64,000 nt of DNA, taken from contig JAFAQY010000088.1 of the NCBI GenBank assembly GCA_019261985.1, positions 1-64,000 on the forward strand, in the 5' to 3' direction. The notes below the pieces were generated by a model. It made no database searches, was not told where the DNA came from, and saw only the letters and a list, made by a program, of their open reading frames with translations. Below, in pieces: positions 1 through 7,789 of the stretch; the first letter of the stretch is position 1; every line of letters begins with the position of its first letter. The DNA comes from Bryobacterales bacterium. Lineage in GTDB: Bacteria > Acidobacteriota > Terriglobia > Bryobacterales > Bryobacteraceae. Made by a program: the position numbers and the translations under genes.

Positions 1-165
1 TTCCTGGCAGCCAAGATTGTGCGCCATGCGGGCGGCGTACTGGTGCGATACAGCGATCACTATGCCGAAAAGGAAAGTATGGCGCGGCTCATGGATCGCC
101 TGCGCGCGATCACGTCGACGGCCAGAGGCTTCACGCCTGTGCTGGCCACGCCTCTCCGCCTCTGA
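1..165 (+). CDS. C-terminal end of an unidentified protein (partial)
   Basis: Frame 1 is open from the window edge to a TGA at 163-165 and gives 54 residues beginning FLAAKIVRHAGG and ending TPLRL. The segment is basic and probably helical in its second half (KESMARLMDRLRAI). I do not recognise the family from this fragment. It converges on cinA, with the hairpin repeat at 359-400 between them. Confidence 0.5.
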   Translation, partial: FLAAKIVRHAGGVLVRYSDHYAEKESMARLMDRLRAITSTARGFTPVLATPLRL

Positions 166-358
166 AAGCCGTCGTGCATAAATTTCTATGCACGAAACGG
201 CCAAACAAAACAACAACCTATAGGAGGAGAGCAGAACTAGTCGGATCTCAACAGCTTTCCCGACTACAGATCGGATATCAGAACCGCGCAGGAGGAATGG
301 TCTGCGCGCATAATTTAGGTTGCCAAGCCGCCTGGCCGGGTGTGCGCAAAGCCGCCCA

Positions 359-400
359 GCGCGGTTAGCAACCGCGCGCAGGCTAGGCAGCCTGCCCCAC
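359..400. repeat. Double hairpin repeat downstream of cinA
   Basis: Two perfect hairpins lie back to back: GCGCGGTT/AACCGCGC with loop AGC (359-377) and GCAGGCT/AGCCTGC with a 4-base loop (378-395), followed by CCCAC. Read on the minus strand, the outer end is GTGGGGCAGGCT, which matches the dispersed repeat seen at 17792, 27841, 33605 and 47103. It begins one base after the cinA stop codon and could act as a terminator for it. The rest of 166-401 shows no gene I can support. Confidence 0.6.
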
Positions 401-401
401 G

Positions 402-1640
402 TTACTTGCCGATGTTTCTTCTTAGAAGGTCCAATGCGGCTTGTGTGGCGAACATCCGGATCCGCGTGCGATCTCCGGGAAGATTCAGCTTGCGAACCTC
501 ACTCCCGCCCGGCCCGGCGAAGCCGATATACACGATACCGACCGGAACTCCGGTACTGCTTTCCGGTCCGGCTTCGCCAGTAGTCGATACTCCATACGTC
601 GCGCCCGCGCGCGCGCGAGCCTGCTCCGCCATTGCTTGAGCGGCTTCGGGGCTAACGGCAGTATGCCGCTCAATCAATGCATGGTCGATGCCCAACAGGC
701 TCTCCTTCATGGAATTGTTGTACACGAGAAAGCCGCCGACGAAATAATCTGAGCTGGCAGGCACGGCAGTGATGCGCTCGGCCAACATGCCTCCGGTGCA
801 GCTCTCGGCAACGGCTACGGTCGCGCCCGCCTTGCGCAGCTCGGCGCCGGTGACCGCTTCAAGCGAGTCTCCGTTGCGCGAAAAAATCCGATCGCCCAAC
901 AACTCGACAACAGGATCGCCGACCTCCGCCAGCAGGCGCTCCGCCTCTTGTTCAGTAGAGCAGCGGGCGCGCAAGTGAACGTGGATGTCGAAAGGAGAGG
1001 CAAGAATCGTCGTGGCGGGGTTCGTGAATTTCGAATAAACGGGCGCGATCAGATGATCCAGGTCCGATTCCGTCATTCCCGTGACGCGATACAGGCGAGT
1101 TCGAATCACCTGCGCCGGTAGCCGCTGCGCCAACCGAGGCATGCACTCGCGTGTGAACATTGGTTTCAGCTCGCCTGGCGGGCCGGGCAGCAGTATCACC
1201 ACATGGCCGTTTTCTTCGATCCACTGGCCAACAGCCGTACCGTTCGGGTTGGGCAGCACTTCCCCGCCCTCGATCACGTACGCCTGGCGCTTGTTGTTCT
1301 CGGCCATCTTGCGCTGACGGCGGCGAAAGCGTTCTTCGATCGCCTCCACGAGATCGTGGCGCATCTGCAAAGGCCGGCCTAATGCTCGAGCGACGGCTTC
1401 GCGCGTCAGGTCGTCTTCAGTCGGCCCGAGGCCCCCGGAGAGAATCACGATGTCGGCGTGGCGCATCGCGTCTTGAACGGCCTCGGCGACCAAAGCGCAA
1501 TCGTCGCCGATGACCAGCTTGCGGCATACTTCAACGCCGAGTCCGTTGAGTTGATCGGCGATATAAAGTGAGTTGGTGTCGAGCCGCTGCGAGGTCAACA
1601 TCTCCGACCCCACTGCGATGATCTCGGCGTTGTGGGACAT
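402..1640 (-). CDS. cinA: CinA-like competence/damage-inducible protein
   Basis: Two-domain CinA of 412 residues, the usual family length. Residues 1-170 form the molybdopterin-binding-like (COG1058) domain with the SGGLGPTED signature at 68-76. Residues 265-410 form the CinA C-terminal domain with ESCTGG at 279-284 and STTGEAGP near 355, the signature of NMN amidohydrolase (PncC) activity, which recycles NMN to NaMN in pyridine-nucleotide salvage. The N-terminal domain is associated with ADP-ribose pyrophosphatase activity in characterised homologues. It is the last gene of the minus-strand run from msrA and starts 17 bases after the propeller-protein gene ends. Cytoplasmic. Confidence 0.96.
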   Translation of the reverse strand: MSHNAEIIAVGSEMLTSQRLDTNSLYIADQLNGLGVEVCRKLVIGDDCALVAEAVQDAMRHADIVILSGGLGPTEDDLTREAVARALGRPLQMRHDLVEAIEERFRRRQRKMAENNKRQAYVIEGGEVLPNPNGTAVGQWIEENGHVVILLPGPPGELKPMFTRECMPRLAQRLPAQVIRTRLYRVTGMTESDLDHLIAPVYSKFTNPATTILASPFDIHVHLRARCSTEQEAERLLAEVGDPVVELLGDRIFSRNGDSLEAVTGAELRKAGATVAVAESCTGGMLAERITAVPASSDYFVGGFLVYNNSMKESLLGIDHALIERHTAVSPEAAQAMAEQARARAGATYGVSTTGEAGPESSTGVPVGIVYIGFAGPGGSEVRKLNLPGDRTRIRMFATQAALDLLRRNIGK

Positions 1641-1657
1641 GCTGCTGAAGGAAGCTA

Positions 1658-2680
1658 TTAGGGCAGCCGCCGCCCTTCAATACCCACGTTAACGCGGTAA
1701 AGGGCGCTGCTCGTCGCCAGAATCATCGCTTTAGACGGAGTGAAGGCCAGCCCGACGATCGACGGCCCGGATAGGAACAGCCCGGCCTGGGCATCGGCAG
1801 TGATGCGAGCCACTCCGCGCCGCCCGCCCAAGGAGGCCGAGACGTAAAGGTTTCCATTGGCGTCGAACGCCATGCCTTGAGGGCGGCCGAGGCCGCGATA
1901 GAACCGTCCTACATGGCCATCGCGCGAGATTCGGGCGATGGAATCGAAGCTGGAAGTAGTGGGGCCCGTTACGTATAGGTAACCTTCAGGACCGAAGGCC
2001 AGGTGATACGCTGCCAGCGATGGCTCCATTGTCGCGAAAACATAAATCTGACGCTCCCGGCTGATTTTGAAAATGGTGCCGCTGCGGTCGCCGACGTACA
2101 AATTGTCCTCTTCGTCGAAAACAATTCCGGTGGCGACCCCCATGCCCTCGACATACGGTACCCGGCCGCCCGTGGGCGAGATCTGGTAGACGACGCCGTC
2201 GTTCCGGCTGGATACGTACAGCGTGCCTTCCGAATCAAGCGCCAGCCCGGTGGCATTCATGATGTCGGTGACCAGCGGCTTAGCGTTTAAATTCGTGTCG
2301 ATTTTGTAAACCGAGACCGCGGTCTTCTGCCCAGCCGACCCGCTCAGCGTTGTATAAACGTTCGCCTGCGCGTCGACGACAGGATTGGATACAGGGTGGA
2401 CGCCGTCGGCAATTTGCACGCCGACTTGACACGTCCAGCTTGTGCCGCCATTCGGTCCAACGAACATTTCGCCATCCGAGGCGCCCTCAGGCACGCGAAC
2501 CACGACGTAGGAGTCCGAACCAATTACGATCGGCGCCGCCGTATCGCCGAAGCGGACTTCCGGCCGCTCGGCGCCGGCCAGGCCTTTTCCACGGACCTGG
2601 AACTCGCCCCCAGGAATGGCGGCGGGCGGGAACACATCGAGAATTTCGGGGCGGGGTGTGGCGGACTTGCGAAATGCCAT
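1658..2680 (-). CDS. IPT/TIG plus NHL/SMP-30-like beta-propeller protein
   Basis: About 340 residues. An N-terminal IPT/TIG-like Ig fold (residues ~10-80, PEILDVFPPAAIPGGEF) is followed by a six-bladed propeller in which blades carry the NLYV/TLYV-S motif (for example DSEGTLYVSS, DEEDNLYVGD, DANGNLYVSA). The ATG at 2680 is chosen because it lies 13 bases after the pgpA stop and is preceded by a CAGGA ribosome site; the longer open frame to 2773 would overlap pgpA. No signal peptide is visible, which is unusual for such propellers. It lies between pgpA and cinA and is probably co-transcribed. Ligand and role are unknown; a lactonase activity cannot be deduced. Confidence 0.8.
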   Translation of the reverse strand: MAFRKSATPRPEILDVFPPAAIPGGEFQVRGKGLAGAERPEVRFGDTAAPIVIGSDSYVVVRVPEGASDGEMFVGPNGGTSWTCQVGVQIADGVHPVSNPVVDAQANVYTTLSGSAGQKTAVSVYKIDTNLNAKPLVTDIMNATGLALDSEGTLYVSSRNDGVVYQISPTGGRVPYVEGMGVATGIVFDEEDNLYVGDRSGTIFKISRERQIYVFATMEPSLAAYHLAFGPEGYLYVTGPTTSSFDSIARISRDGHVGRFYRGLGRPQGMAFDANGNLYVSASLGGRRGVARITADAQAGLFLSGPSIVGLAFTPSKAMILATSSALYRVNVGIEGRRLP

Positions 2681-2693
2681 AAATCCTGAGGAT

Positions 2694-3161
2694 CTAATAA
2701 AGATTGAACCACACTCCAGCGGCGAGCAACACCAGTGCGCCGTACGCTCCCGCCGCCACGTCATCGAGAACAATGCCGGTTCCGGAGTGCATACGGTCGA
2801 ATTGACGGGCCGGCGGCGGCTTCCAGATGTCGAACAGGCGAAACAGAATAAACGCCGCGCACCACGATTTCCAGTTCAGGTGCGTCGCTCCGCCCACCGT
2901 GATCCATTGGCCAACGACTTCATCGGCCACCACGATGCCTGGATCGCTCATCCCCGTTTCGCGGGCGACAACCTGCGCGGCCCATATGGCGGGCCCGATC
3001 ATCGCGATTCCCAGAATCAAAACTCCGCGAGGGTTGAAACCGGCGTACTGAACCAGCAACCACGCGATCACAAGAGCGGCGAATGAACCAACTGTGCCGG
3101 GCGCTACCGGAAAATAGCCGCTATAGAACCAGGTGCCGATCAGCCGCGCGAGCGCCTTCAC
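2694..3161 (-). CDS. pgpA: Phosphatidylglycerophosphatase A
   Basis: 155-residue integral membrane protein of the PgpA family, which dephosphorylates phosphatidylglycerophosphate to phosphatidylglycerol. It shows the family's conserved acidic motifs: PGTVGS at residues ~21-26, DPGIVVADEVVGQW in the middle, and FRLFDIWKPPPAR followed by GIVLDDVAAG. Several hydrophobic helices are visible. The GTG start at 3161 overlaps the yacG stop codon (GTGA), indicating translational coupling. The gene sits between yacG and the propeller protein in the msrA-to-cinA run. Confidence 0.92.
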   Translation of the reverse strand: MKALARLIGTWFYSGYFPVAPGTVGSFAALVIAWLLVQYAGFNPRGVLILGIAMIGPAIWAAQVVARETGMSDPGIVVADEVVGQWITVGGATHLNWKSWCAAFILFRLFDIWKPPPARQFDRMHSGTGIVLDDVAAGAYGALVLLAAGVWFNLY

Positions 3162-3322
3162 TCGCCGTCTTCTTCCTGGCTTGGTCCGGCGGGCGTAGAG
3201 ATCTTATATTTCTCCGATGCCCAGTTACCCAAGTCGATGGTCCGGCAGCGGTCGCTGCAGAAGGGCATCAGCGGATCCTCGTGCGTTACTTCTTTTCCGC
3301 AAATGGGGCACCGCATATTCAT
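3158..3322 (-). CDS. yacG: YacG-like zinc-binding protein
   Basis: A 54-residue protein in the gap between rimO and pgpA. It starts MNMRCPICGK and has a C4 zinc-binding pattern: Cys5, Cys8, Cys22 and Cys26 (CPIC ... FCSDRC), followed by RTIDLGNWASEKY, the hallmark of the DUF329/YacG family. In E. coli YacG inhibits DNA gyrase; whether that holds here is inference. Its TGA overlaps the GTG start of pgpA by two bases of each codon. The start at 3322 is the first ATG; the third codon is another ATG and could be used instead. Confidence 0.85.
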   Translation of the reverse strand: MNMRCPICGKEVTHEDPLMPFCSDRCRTIDLGNWASEKYKISTPAGPSQEEDGE

Positions 3323-3406
3323 ACTGTATGGGGCAGAATGCGATCCTGCGCACGATTGCCAATCGCGCTGGGCGGGTCATCAGCGCCGGGCGGGTTGGCC
3401 ACAGGA

Positions 3407-4789
3407 TCAGCGCGCAGACAACGGCAGAATCTGTACAAACCCATTTCCTCTCGCCGAAGAATCCACCAACTCCCCTGTTAAATCGTAATCGTGCGCTTCG
3501 GTAATCCGCATGCGGCGGATCTGTCCGGCTTCCAGCGGATGATCTCCGGGATCGGATACATAGCAGACGCCATCGATCTCGGGAGCCTGCGTTGGAAGCC
3601 GGGCCTGCCAAACCAGTTCCGAATCCGGGGATGGCCCTTCCAGCAGAACCGGCATCTCGCGTCCGACCAGCTCGCGATTGCGCGCTCGCGAAATCTTCCG
3701 TTGCAGAGCCATCAGGCGGCGTTTGCGATTGTAAGTCGTCCGAGCATCCACCTTTCCGTCGAGATTATAGCTGGCGCTGGTGTCCTCATCGGAATAGGAG
3801 AAGACTCCTAAACGGTCGAACTGCGCGGCCTTGACAAAATCGCATAGGGTTTCGAAATCGTGCTCCGATTCGCCTGGAAATCCGACGATCATACTCGTAC
3901 GGATCGCCACGCCCGGAATCGTTCGCCGGATGCGCTCCATCAGCTTCAAGAAGATGTCGCCGCTGGCGCCCCGTTTCATCCGTTTCAACACCGGTGCGCT
4001 CGCATGCTGCAATGGCATATCGATGTACTTTACGAGCGCATCGTGAGCCGCGAGCGTATCGAGCAGCCTTTGCGTAACTTTGTTCGGATAACAATATAGG
4101 AACCGAACCCACTTCTCGTGCGCGGTCTCGATCTGTGCCAACCGCGCGAGCAACATTGCCAGACCGTCTTTTATCCCGAGATCTTCGCCGTAGCAGGTGG
4201 TGTCCTGTCCGATTAGGTTGATTTCGCGGACGCCTTGCGAAAACAGCCGGGCAGCCTCGGAGAGGACGCTTTCGAAGCGGCGGCTGCGGAACTTGCCACG
4301 ATATTGCGGAATGACGCAAAAGCTGCATGGGTGATCGCAACCTTCGGCGATCTTCATATAGGCGAAATGCCGGGGCGTCGCGAGCACGCGGGGCGTGGCA
4401 TCGTGGTACAAATACGGTTCAAACGGATTCGAGTCGGCCGGCTGCACGTCTTCGCACAGCGCCGTGATCCGCTCGAGCTCGTTGGTCCCGACGACCGCAT
4501 CCACCTCCGGCAGGTTTTTCTGAATTTCCGAGCGGTAGCGTTCCACCAGGCATCCGGCGACAATCAGCCGTTGCGCGCGGCCGTTTTTTTTATACTCGGC
4601 CATTTCGAGGATCGTATCGATTGATTCCTGCTTGGCCGGATCGATAAAACTGCACGTGTTCACGACGATTACGTCAGCTTCGGAAGGATGAGAAGTAAGC
4701 TCATGACCGCTAGTGGTGAGCTGGCCCATCATCACCTCGCTGTCGACAAGGTTCTTCGGGCATCCCAGACTGACGAATCCAATTTTCAC
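3407..4789 (-). CDS. rimO: Ribosomal protein S12 methylthiotransferase
   Basis: 460-residue radical SAM methylthiotransferase that adds a methylthio group to the conserved aspartate of ribosomal protein S12. The N-terminal UPF0004 domain carries the three cluster cysteines Cys10, Cys46 and Cys80. The radical SAM motif CDHPCSFC places Cys151, Cys155 and Cys158. A TRAM domain follows at ~370-435. The motif LIGQDTTCYGED and the CDHPCSFCVIP context are RimO-like rather than MiaB-like. It begins with GTG nine bases after the msrA stop. The C-terminus has a short extra tail past the TRAM domain (about 25 residues) that looks unstructured. Confidence 0.95.
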   Translation of the reverse strand: MKIGFVSLGCPKNLVDSEVMMGQLTTSGHELTSHPSEADVIVVNTCSFIDPAKQESIDTILEMAEYKKNGRAQRLIVAGCLVERYRSEIQKNLPEVDAVVGTNELERITALCEDVQPADSNPFEPYLYHDATPRVLATPRHFAYMKIAEGCDHPCSFCVIPQYRGKFRSRRFESVLSEAARLFSQGVREINLIGQDTTCYGEDLGIKDGLAMLLARLAQIETAHEKWVRFLYCYPNKVTQRLLDTLAAHDALVKYIDMPLQHASAPVLKRMKRGASGDIFLKLMERIRRTIPGVAIRTSMIVGFPGESEHDFETLCDFVKAAQFDRLGVFSYSDEDTSASYNLDGKVDARTTYNRKRRLMALQRKISRARNRELVGREMPVLLEGPSPDSELVWQARLPTQAPEIDGVCYVSDPGDHPLEAGQIRRMRITEAHDYDLTGELVDSSARGNGFVQILPLSAR

Positions 4790-4798
4790 TTCAGTGGA

Positions 4799-5272
4799 TT
4801 AAAGGTGGCAGTGCGCAAGGCCGCGCTTTTCCAAATACTGTTGATGATATTCCTCGGCGCGCCAGAACTCGGAAGCCGGCACAATTTGGGTGACGATTGG
4901 CCGGGAAAACCGCTTTTGTGCCTGGTCGCGCGAAGCCTTCGCTTTCGCTTCCTGCTCCGCGGAGTGAAAGAAAATCGCCGAGCGATATTGCGTGCCGGTG
5001 TCCGGCCCCTGCCGGTTCAGCGTAGTGGGATTGTGATTGTCCCAGAAGACCTCGAGCAGCTCACCATAGGAGGTCGTCCTCGGGTCGAACGTGATCTCCA
5101 CCGCCTCGGCGTGGCCAGTGCGATCGGTGCAGACCTGTTCATAACTCGGGTTTTGGACCTCACCTCCGGTGTAGCCCACCTGGGTGGATCTTACTCCCGG
5201 GAGCTGCCGGAATGTGGCCTCAACGCCCCAAAAACAGCCCGCGCCAAAAGTGGCTTTTTCGAGGTTTTCCAT
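4799..5272 (-). CDS. msrA: Peptide methionine-S-sulfoxide reductase
   Basis: MsrA of 157 residues when started at MENLEKATFGAGCFWG (ATG at 5270-5272); the open frame continues 17 codons further up but that part is not conserved in the family. The catalytic Cys13 lies in GCFWG; VGYTGG, GHAEAV and FWDNHNPTT are family motifs. It reduces methionine sulfoxide in proteins using thioredoxin. The C-terminal HCH may hold the resolving cysteine. First gene of the likely operon msrA-rimO-yacG-pgpA-propeller-cinA. The catalytic residue is Cys, not selenocysteine, although selA lies nearby. Confidence 0.94.
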   Translation of the reverse strand: MENLEKATFGAGCFWGVEATFRQLPGVRSTQVGYTGGEVQNPSYEQVCTDRTGHAEAVEITFDPRTTSYGELLEVFWDNHNPTTLNRQGPDTGTQYRSAIFFHSAEQEAKAKASRDQAQKRFSRPIVTQIVPASEFWRAEEYHQQYLEKRGLAHCHL

Positions 5273-5417
5273 ATCTTCATTGTACCGTCTGCTTAAAACG
5301 ATCAACCGAATTATGGAAAACAAAACCGTGCGCCAGATGGATTACGGGGCAGCTTCACCAACTATCCCGCAGCGGGCATCCGGCACGCCAAATAATGAAG
5401 ACCTCGCCGGCCTTTTA

Positions 5418-5487
5418 GCCTGCAACCCGCGTTCAGCCTCGCTTGTCGAGGCGCACCTGAGGCAATGGGTTGCAGGCGAAAGCCTGC
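5418..5487. repeat. Nested and overlapping hairpins between msrA and the RRM gene
   Basis: An 11-bp perfect outer stem pairs GCCTGCAACCC (5418-5428) with GGGTTGCAGGC (5467-5477) and encloses a 6-bp stem GCCTCG/CGAGGC (5436-5452). The right arm of the outer stem also forms a tight GCAGGC-GAAA-GCCTGC hairpin (5472-5487) with a GNRA loop, so the two folds exclude each other. It sits in the 279-base spacer 5273-5551, which otherwise has no gene I can support. Possibly a dispersed repeat, possibly a terminator for the minus-strand RRM gene. Confidence 0.5.
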
Positions 5488-5551
5488 TCATCGGGTCTTC
5501 AGCGCCCCTCGGACCGCAACCCGGTTCGCGCTAATTAGCTGTCGAATGGAC

Positions 5552-5845
5552 TTACCAGCGGCTGCTGCGGCGGCCGCCGCTTCCGGCGAAGGCTCGCTCA
5601 GGCTTCGGGCGAGCTTCGTTTACATTTAGCGTCCTGCCGTCGAATTCCTTGCCGTTCAGCGCGGCGATCGCACGATCGGCATCCGCATTAGCGCTCATTT
5701 CAACAAAGCCGAAGCCTTTAGCCCGGCCCGTGTCACGGTCGGTAATGATACTGACTTTCTCTACCGTTCCGTATGTTTCAAACAGAGAGCGAACCGCATC
5801 CTCGGTCGTCCCGTAACTAAGATTGCCGACAAATATATTCTTCAT
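5552..5845 (-). CDS. Single-RRM RNA-binding protein
   Basis: 97 residues. One RNA-recognition motif with RNP2 (IFVGNL, residues 4-9) and RNP1 (KGFGFVEM, 43-50), then a short basic, glycine/arginine-rich tail (GSGGRRSSRW). This matches the small bacterial glycine-rich RRM proteins of cyanobacteria and acidobacteria, often cold-induced. A long leader of about 110 bases lies upstream with an AAGGAAGTGAA ribosome site directly before the ATG. Likely role: RNA chaperone or post-transcriptional regulator; its targets are unknown. Monocistronic by position. Confidence 0.93.
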   Translation of the reverse strand: MKNIFVGNLSYGTTEDAVRSLFETYGTVEKVSIITDRDTGRAKGFGFVEMSANADADRAIAALNGKEFDGRTLNVNEARPKPERAFAGSGGRRSSRW

Positions 5846-5954
5846 TTCACTTCCTTCAAAGGTTAATAGGTTAATCGGGGCAGGATCGAACAGGGCGGGC
5901 GAACCGGACTAATACGACGATGCCAAACCAGCATACTTACCTGCTGTTGTTAAG

Positions 5955-5981
5955 AGTGTACCATATTGAATAAAAAATCAA
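5955..5981 (-). promoter_or_regulatory. Possible sigma-70-type promoter of the RRM gene
   Basis: On the minus strand TTGATT (5976-5981) is followed, after 15 bases, by TACACT (5955-5960), in an AT-rich stretch unlike its surroundings. The spacer is shorter than the ideal 17, so this is a weak call. It would give a leader of about 100 bases. Confidence 0.3.
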
Positions 5982-5982
5982 G

Positions 5983-7395
5983 CTATAGTTTTCGTCCGAC
6001 TAAAGCATAATCGAGGCCGGAAAAAAACGTTTTTTGAACTGGATCGGGTAAATACCCGATGGCCGGCATCGATTCTACCGCCGGTTCCAGCCTCTCAATT
6101 TGAATTTCGCCGAAACCCGCTTCTTCCATATAGAAACGCAGCAGCGCGGGGGGTACTGGGCGGGTGTGGGTAGGGTCGATATAGAAGTGGCTGGCGAAGA
6201 TCGCAAGGCATTCAGGATTCGGCGTTTCTACAACTATTATAGCGCCCCTATTTAATTTATTATTTAACAATTGTATTAAAAATGGAAGGCGTTCAGGACT
6301 TAAATGTTCGATGACTTGTGAACATAATACGCCGCCCAATGATTCATCGGGCAAACTTCCTAAGTAATCGAACATATCCGCGGCCTCGGCATTAAGTCCC
6401 TTCGAGCGGCAGATGGCGATACAATCTTCGCTCAGATCGATTCCCCGCGCGGTTAAGCCCGCTTCGCGCGCCACTTCCAGAAATTCTCCGCGCCCGCATC
6501 CTAGATCGAGGACCTCAAGCACGGCGCCTGCAAACTTTGCAGCGTGTTTGCGCTGATGCTCGCGGATCCGGTGTTCAGAGCCGCGAAAGACCTCTGCGAA
6601 ACGGATCCAGTCAATCGCTATGGGCGAAGACGGAAGCGCGGGCGAAGGCGGACTGCCATTGACTGCGCCCGCCGTCTCCACCGGTCGTTGGATCTTTTGG
6701 CGCAACAGCCGCAATTCGGTATAGATGAGCTTTTCATACTCCCCCCGAATGCGCTGCAGGTCTTTCCAAAGGCGTTCTTGAACTTCTATCGTGTTCCGTT
6801 CCAGCGCCGACGTGAAGTCGCCATGTTGCTGCCTGGCCGTCTCGCGATAATTCTGCTCCAGCAGCGTGACGCGGTGCTGAAACGCCGCTTGCAGTTCGGA
6901 AACGGTTCGAAGAAGATAGATCTCACTGGCCGAGCGCCGTTCTTCGAAAGCAGGACGCCATTCGGCCCAGTGCCGGCGAATGTCGGACAACTCTTGCAGC
7001 ACTCGGGGGATCTCGCTCTGATGCTGTTCTTGAAGCTGGCGGAGATGCGCGGCCAGCGCGGCCAGGCTGCGGCTTGCATCCGTTAACGCTTCCAGGGCCG
7101 CTTGGACGCACCCGATAGCTGCGCGATTGAACTCCACCTGTTCGCGAACGTGCCAGTCCAACCCGCGCGCAATCAATCGCTTTAGCGCTTGGACAATAGA
7201 ATTCCTGAGACCCGGAGGACGCGGGTTCACAGAGCCAATGGCGGCAACCTTGGCCTCGGCCGCATCGCGCGCGTGCAGCAGAGGCATCAGGTCGGGAGCC
7301 GCCACTCCTTCGAGCCCAAGATTACCATTGGGCGAGCGAGCCCGCGCCCGGGCGCGAACCTCTTGGATCGCCGCTGTTAGCTCGTCATCGTGCAC
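5983..7395 (-). CDS. Coiled-coil protein with C-terminal SAM-dependent methyltransferase
   Basis: 470 residues from a GTG at 7395 (VHDDELTAAIQEV); an ATG at 7455 in the same frame is possible but would overlap queF by 71 bases. Residues ~80-250 are charged and helical and look like a coiled coil. The last ~190 residues are a class I methyltransferase with VLDLGCGRGEF near residue 297, an acidic loop (GIDLSED), and a CSQVIEHLSPE motif. The layout recalls O-antigen or polysaccharide chain-terminating methyltransferases (WbdD-like), where a coiled coil measures chain length; that is inference. It overlaps queF by 11 bases, so it is probably translated from the same message. Confidence 0.8.
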   Translation of the reverse strand: MHDDELTAAIQEVRARARARSPNGNLGLEGVAAPDLMPLLHARDAAEAKVAAIGSVNPRPPGLRNSIVQALKRLIARGLDWHVREQVEFNRAAIGCVQAALEALTDASRSLAALAAHLRQLQEQHQSEIPRVLQELSDIRRHWAEWRPAFEERRSASEIYLLRTVSELQAAFQHRVTLLEQNYRETARQQHGDFTSALERNTIEVQERLWKDLQRIRGEYEKLIYTELRLLRQKIQRPVETAGAVNGSPPSPALPSSPIAIDWIRFAEVFRGSEHRIREHQRKHAAKFAGAVLEVLDLGCGRGEFLEVAREAGLTARGIDLSEDCIAICRSKGLNAEAADMFDYLGSLPDESLGGVLCSQVIEHLSPERLPFLIQLLNNKLNRGAIIVVETPNPECLAIFASHFYIDPTHTRPVPPALLRFYMEEAGFGEIQIERLEPAVESMPAIGYLPDPVQKTFFSGLDYALVGRKL

Positions 7396-7789
7396 GCTTG
7401 TCTCGTCTGGAAAAACTCGCGGTGATCTTGGTAGGAATGCCGCCGCGGGCGGCAAACTCGCCGGTTACCGTCGCTGAGATGGGCTGGGATGCTTTCACCA
7501 CATCCTGAAGCACGCGGTTCACCACATTCTCCTGAAAAATGCCGAGATTGCGAAACGCGAGCGTGTACATCTTAAGGGATTTGAGCTCCAGGCACCACCG
7601 GTCGGGAACATATTTGAGCGTTAACGTGCCGTGGTCGGGCAGGCCGGTCTTGGGGCACACGGAGGTAAACTCGGGCATCGAAATCTCGATTTCATAGCCG
7701 GTATGGAACTGATTCCGCCAGGTTTCGATTTGGGGGAGGCCGGCGCGAACGCCGGCTTCGGCATGCTCATCGCTGTACTCGCGTTTCAC
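7385..7789 (-). CDS. queF: NADPH-dependent preQ0 reductase
   Basis: 134-residue unimodular QueF, which reduces 7-cyano-7-deazaguanine to preQ1 in queuosine biosynthesis. Catalytic Cys45 lies in FTSVCPKTGLPDHG; the LELKSLKMY motif (67-75) and NLGIFQENVVNR complete the active site. The GTG at 7789 overlaps the stop codon of the upstream gene (GTGA). The much longer open frame upstream to 8134 is a shadow of that gene. No other queuosine gene is seen in the window. Confidence 0.94.
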   Translation of the reverse strand: MKREYSDEHAEAGVRAGLPQIETWRNQFHTGYEIEISMPEFTSVCPKTGLPDHGTLTLKYVPDRWCLELKSLKMYTLAFRNLGIFQENVVNRVLQDVVKASQPISATVTGEFAARGGIPTKITASFSRRDKRAR

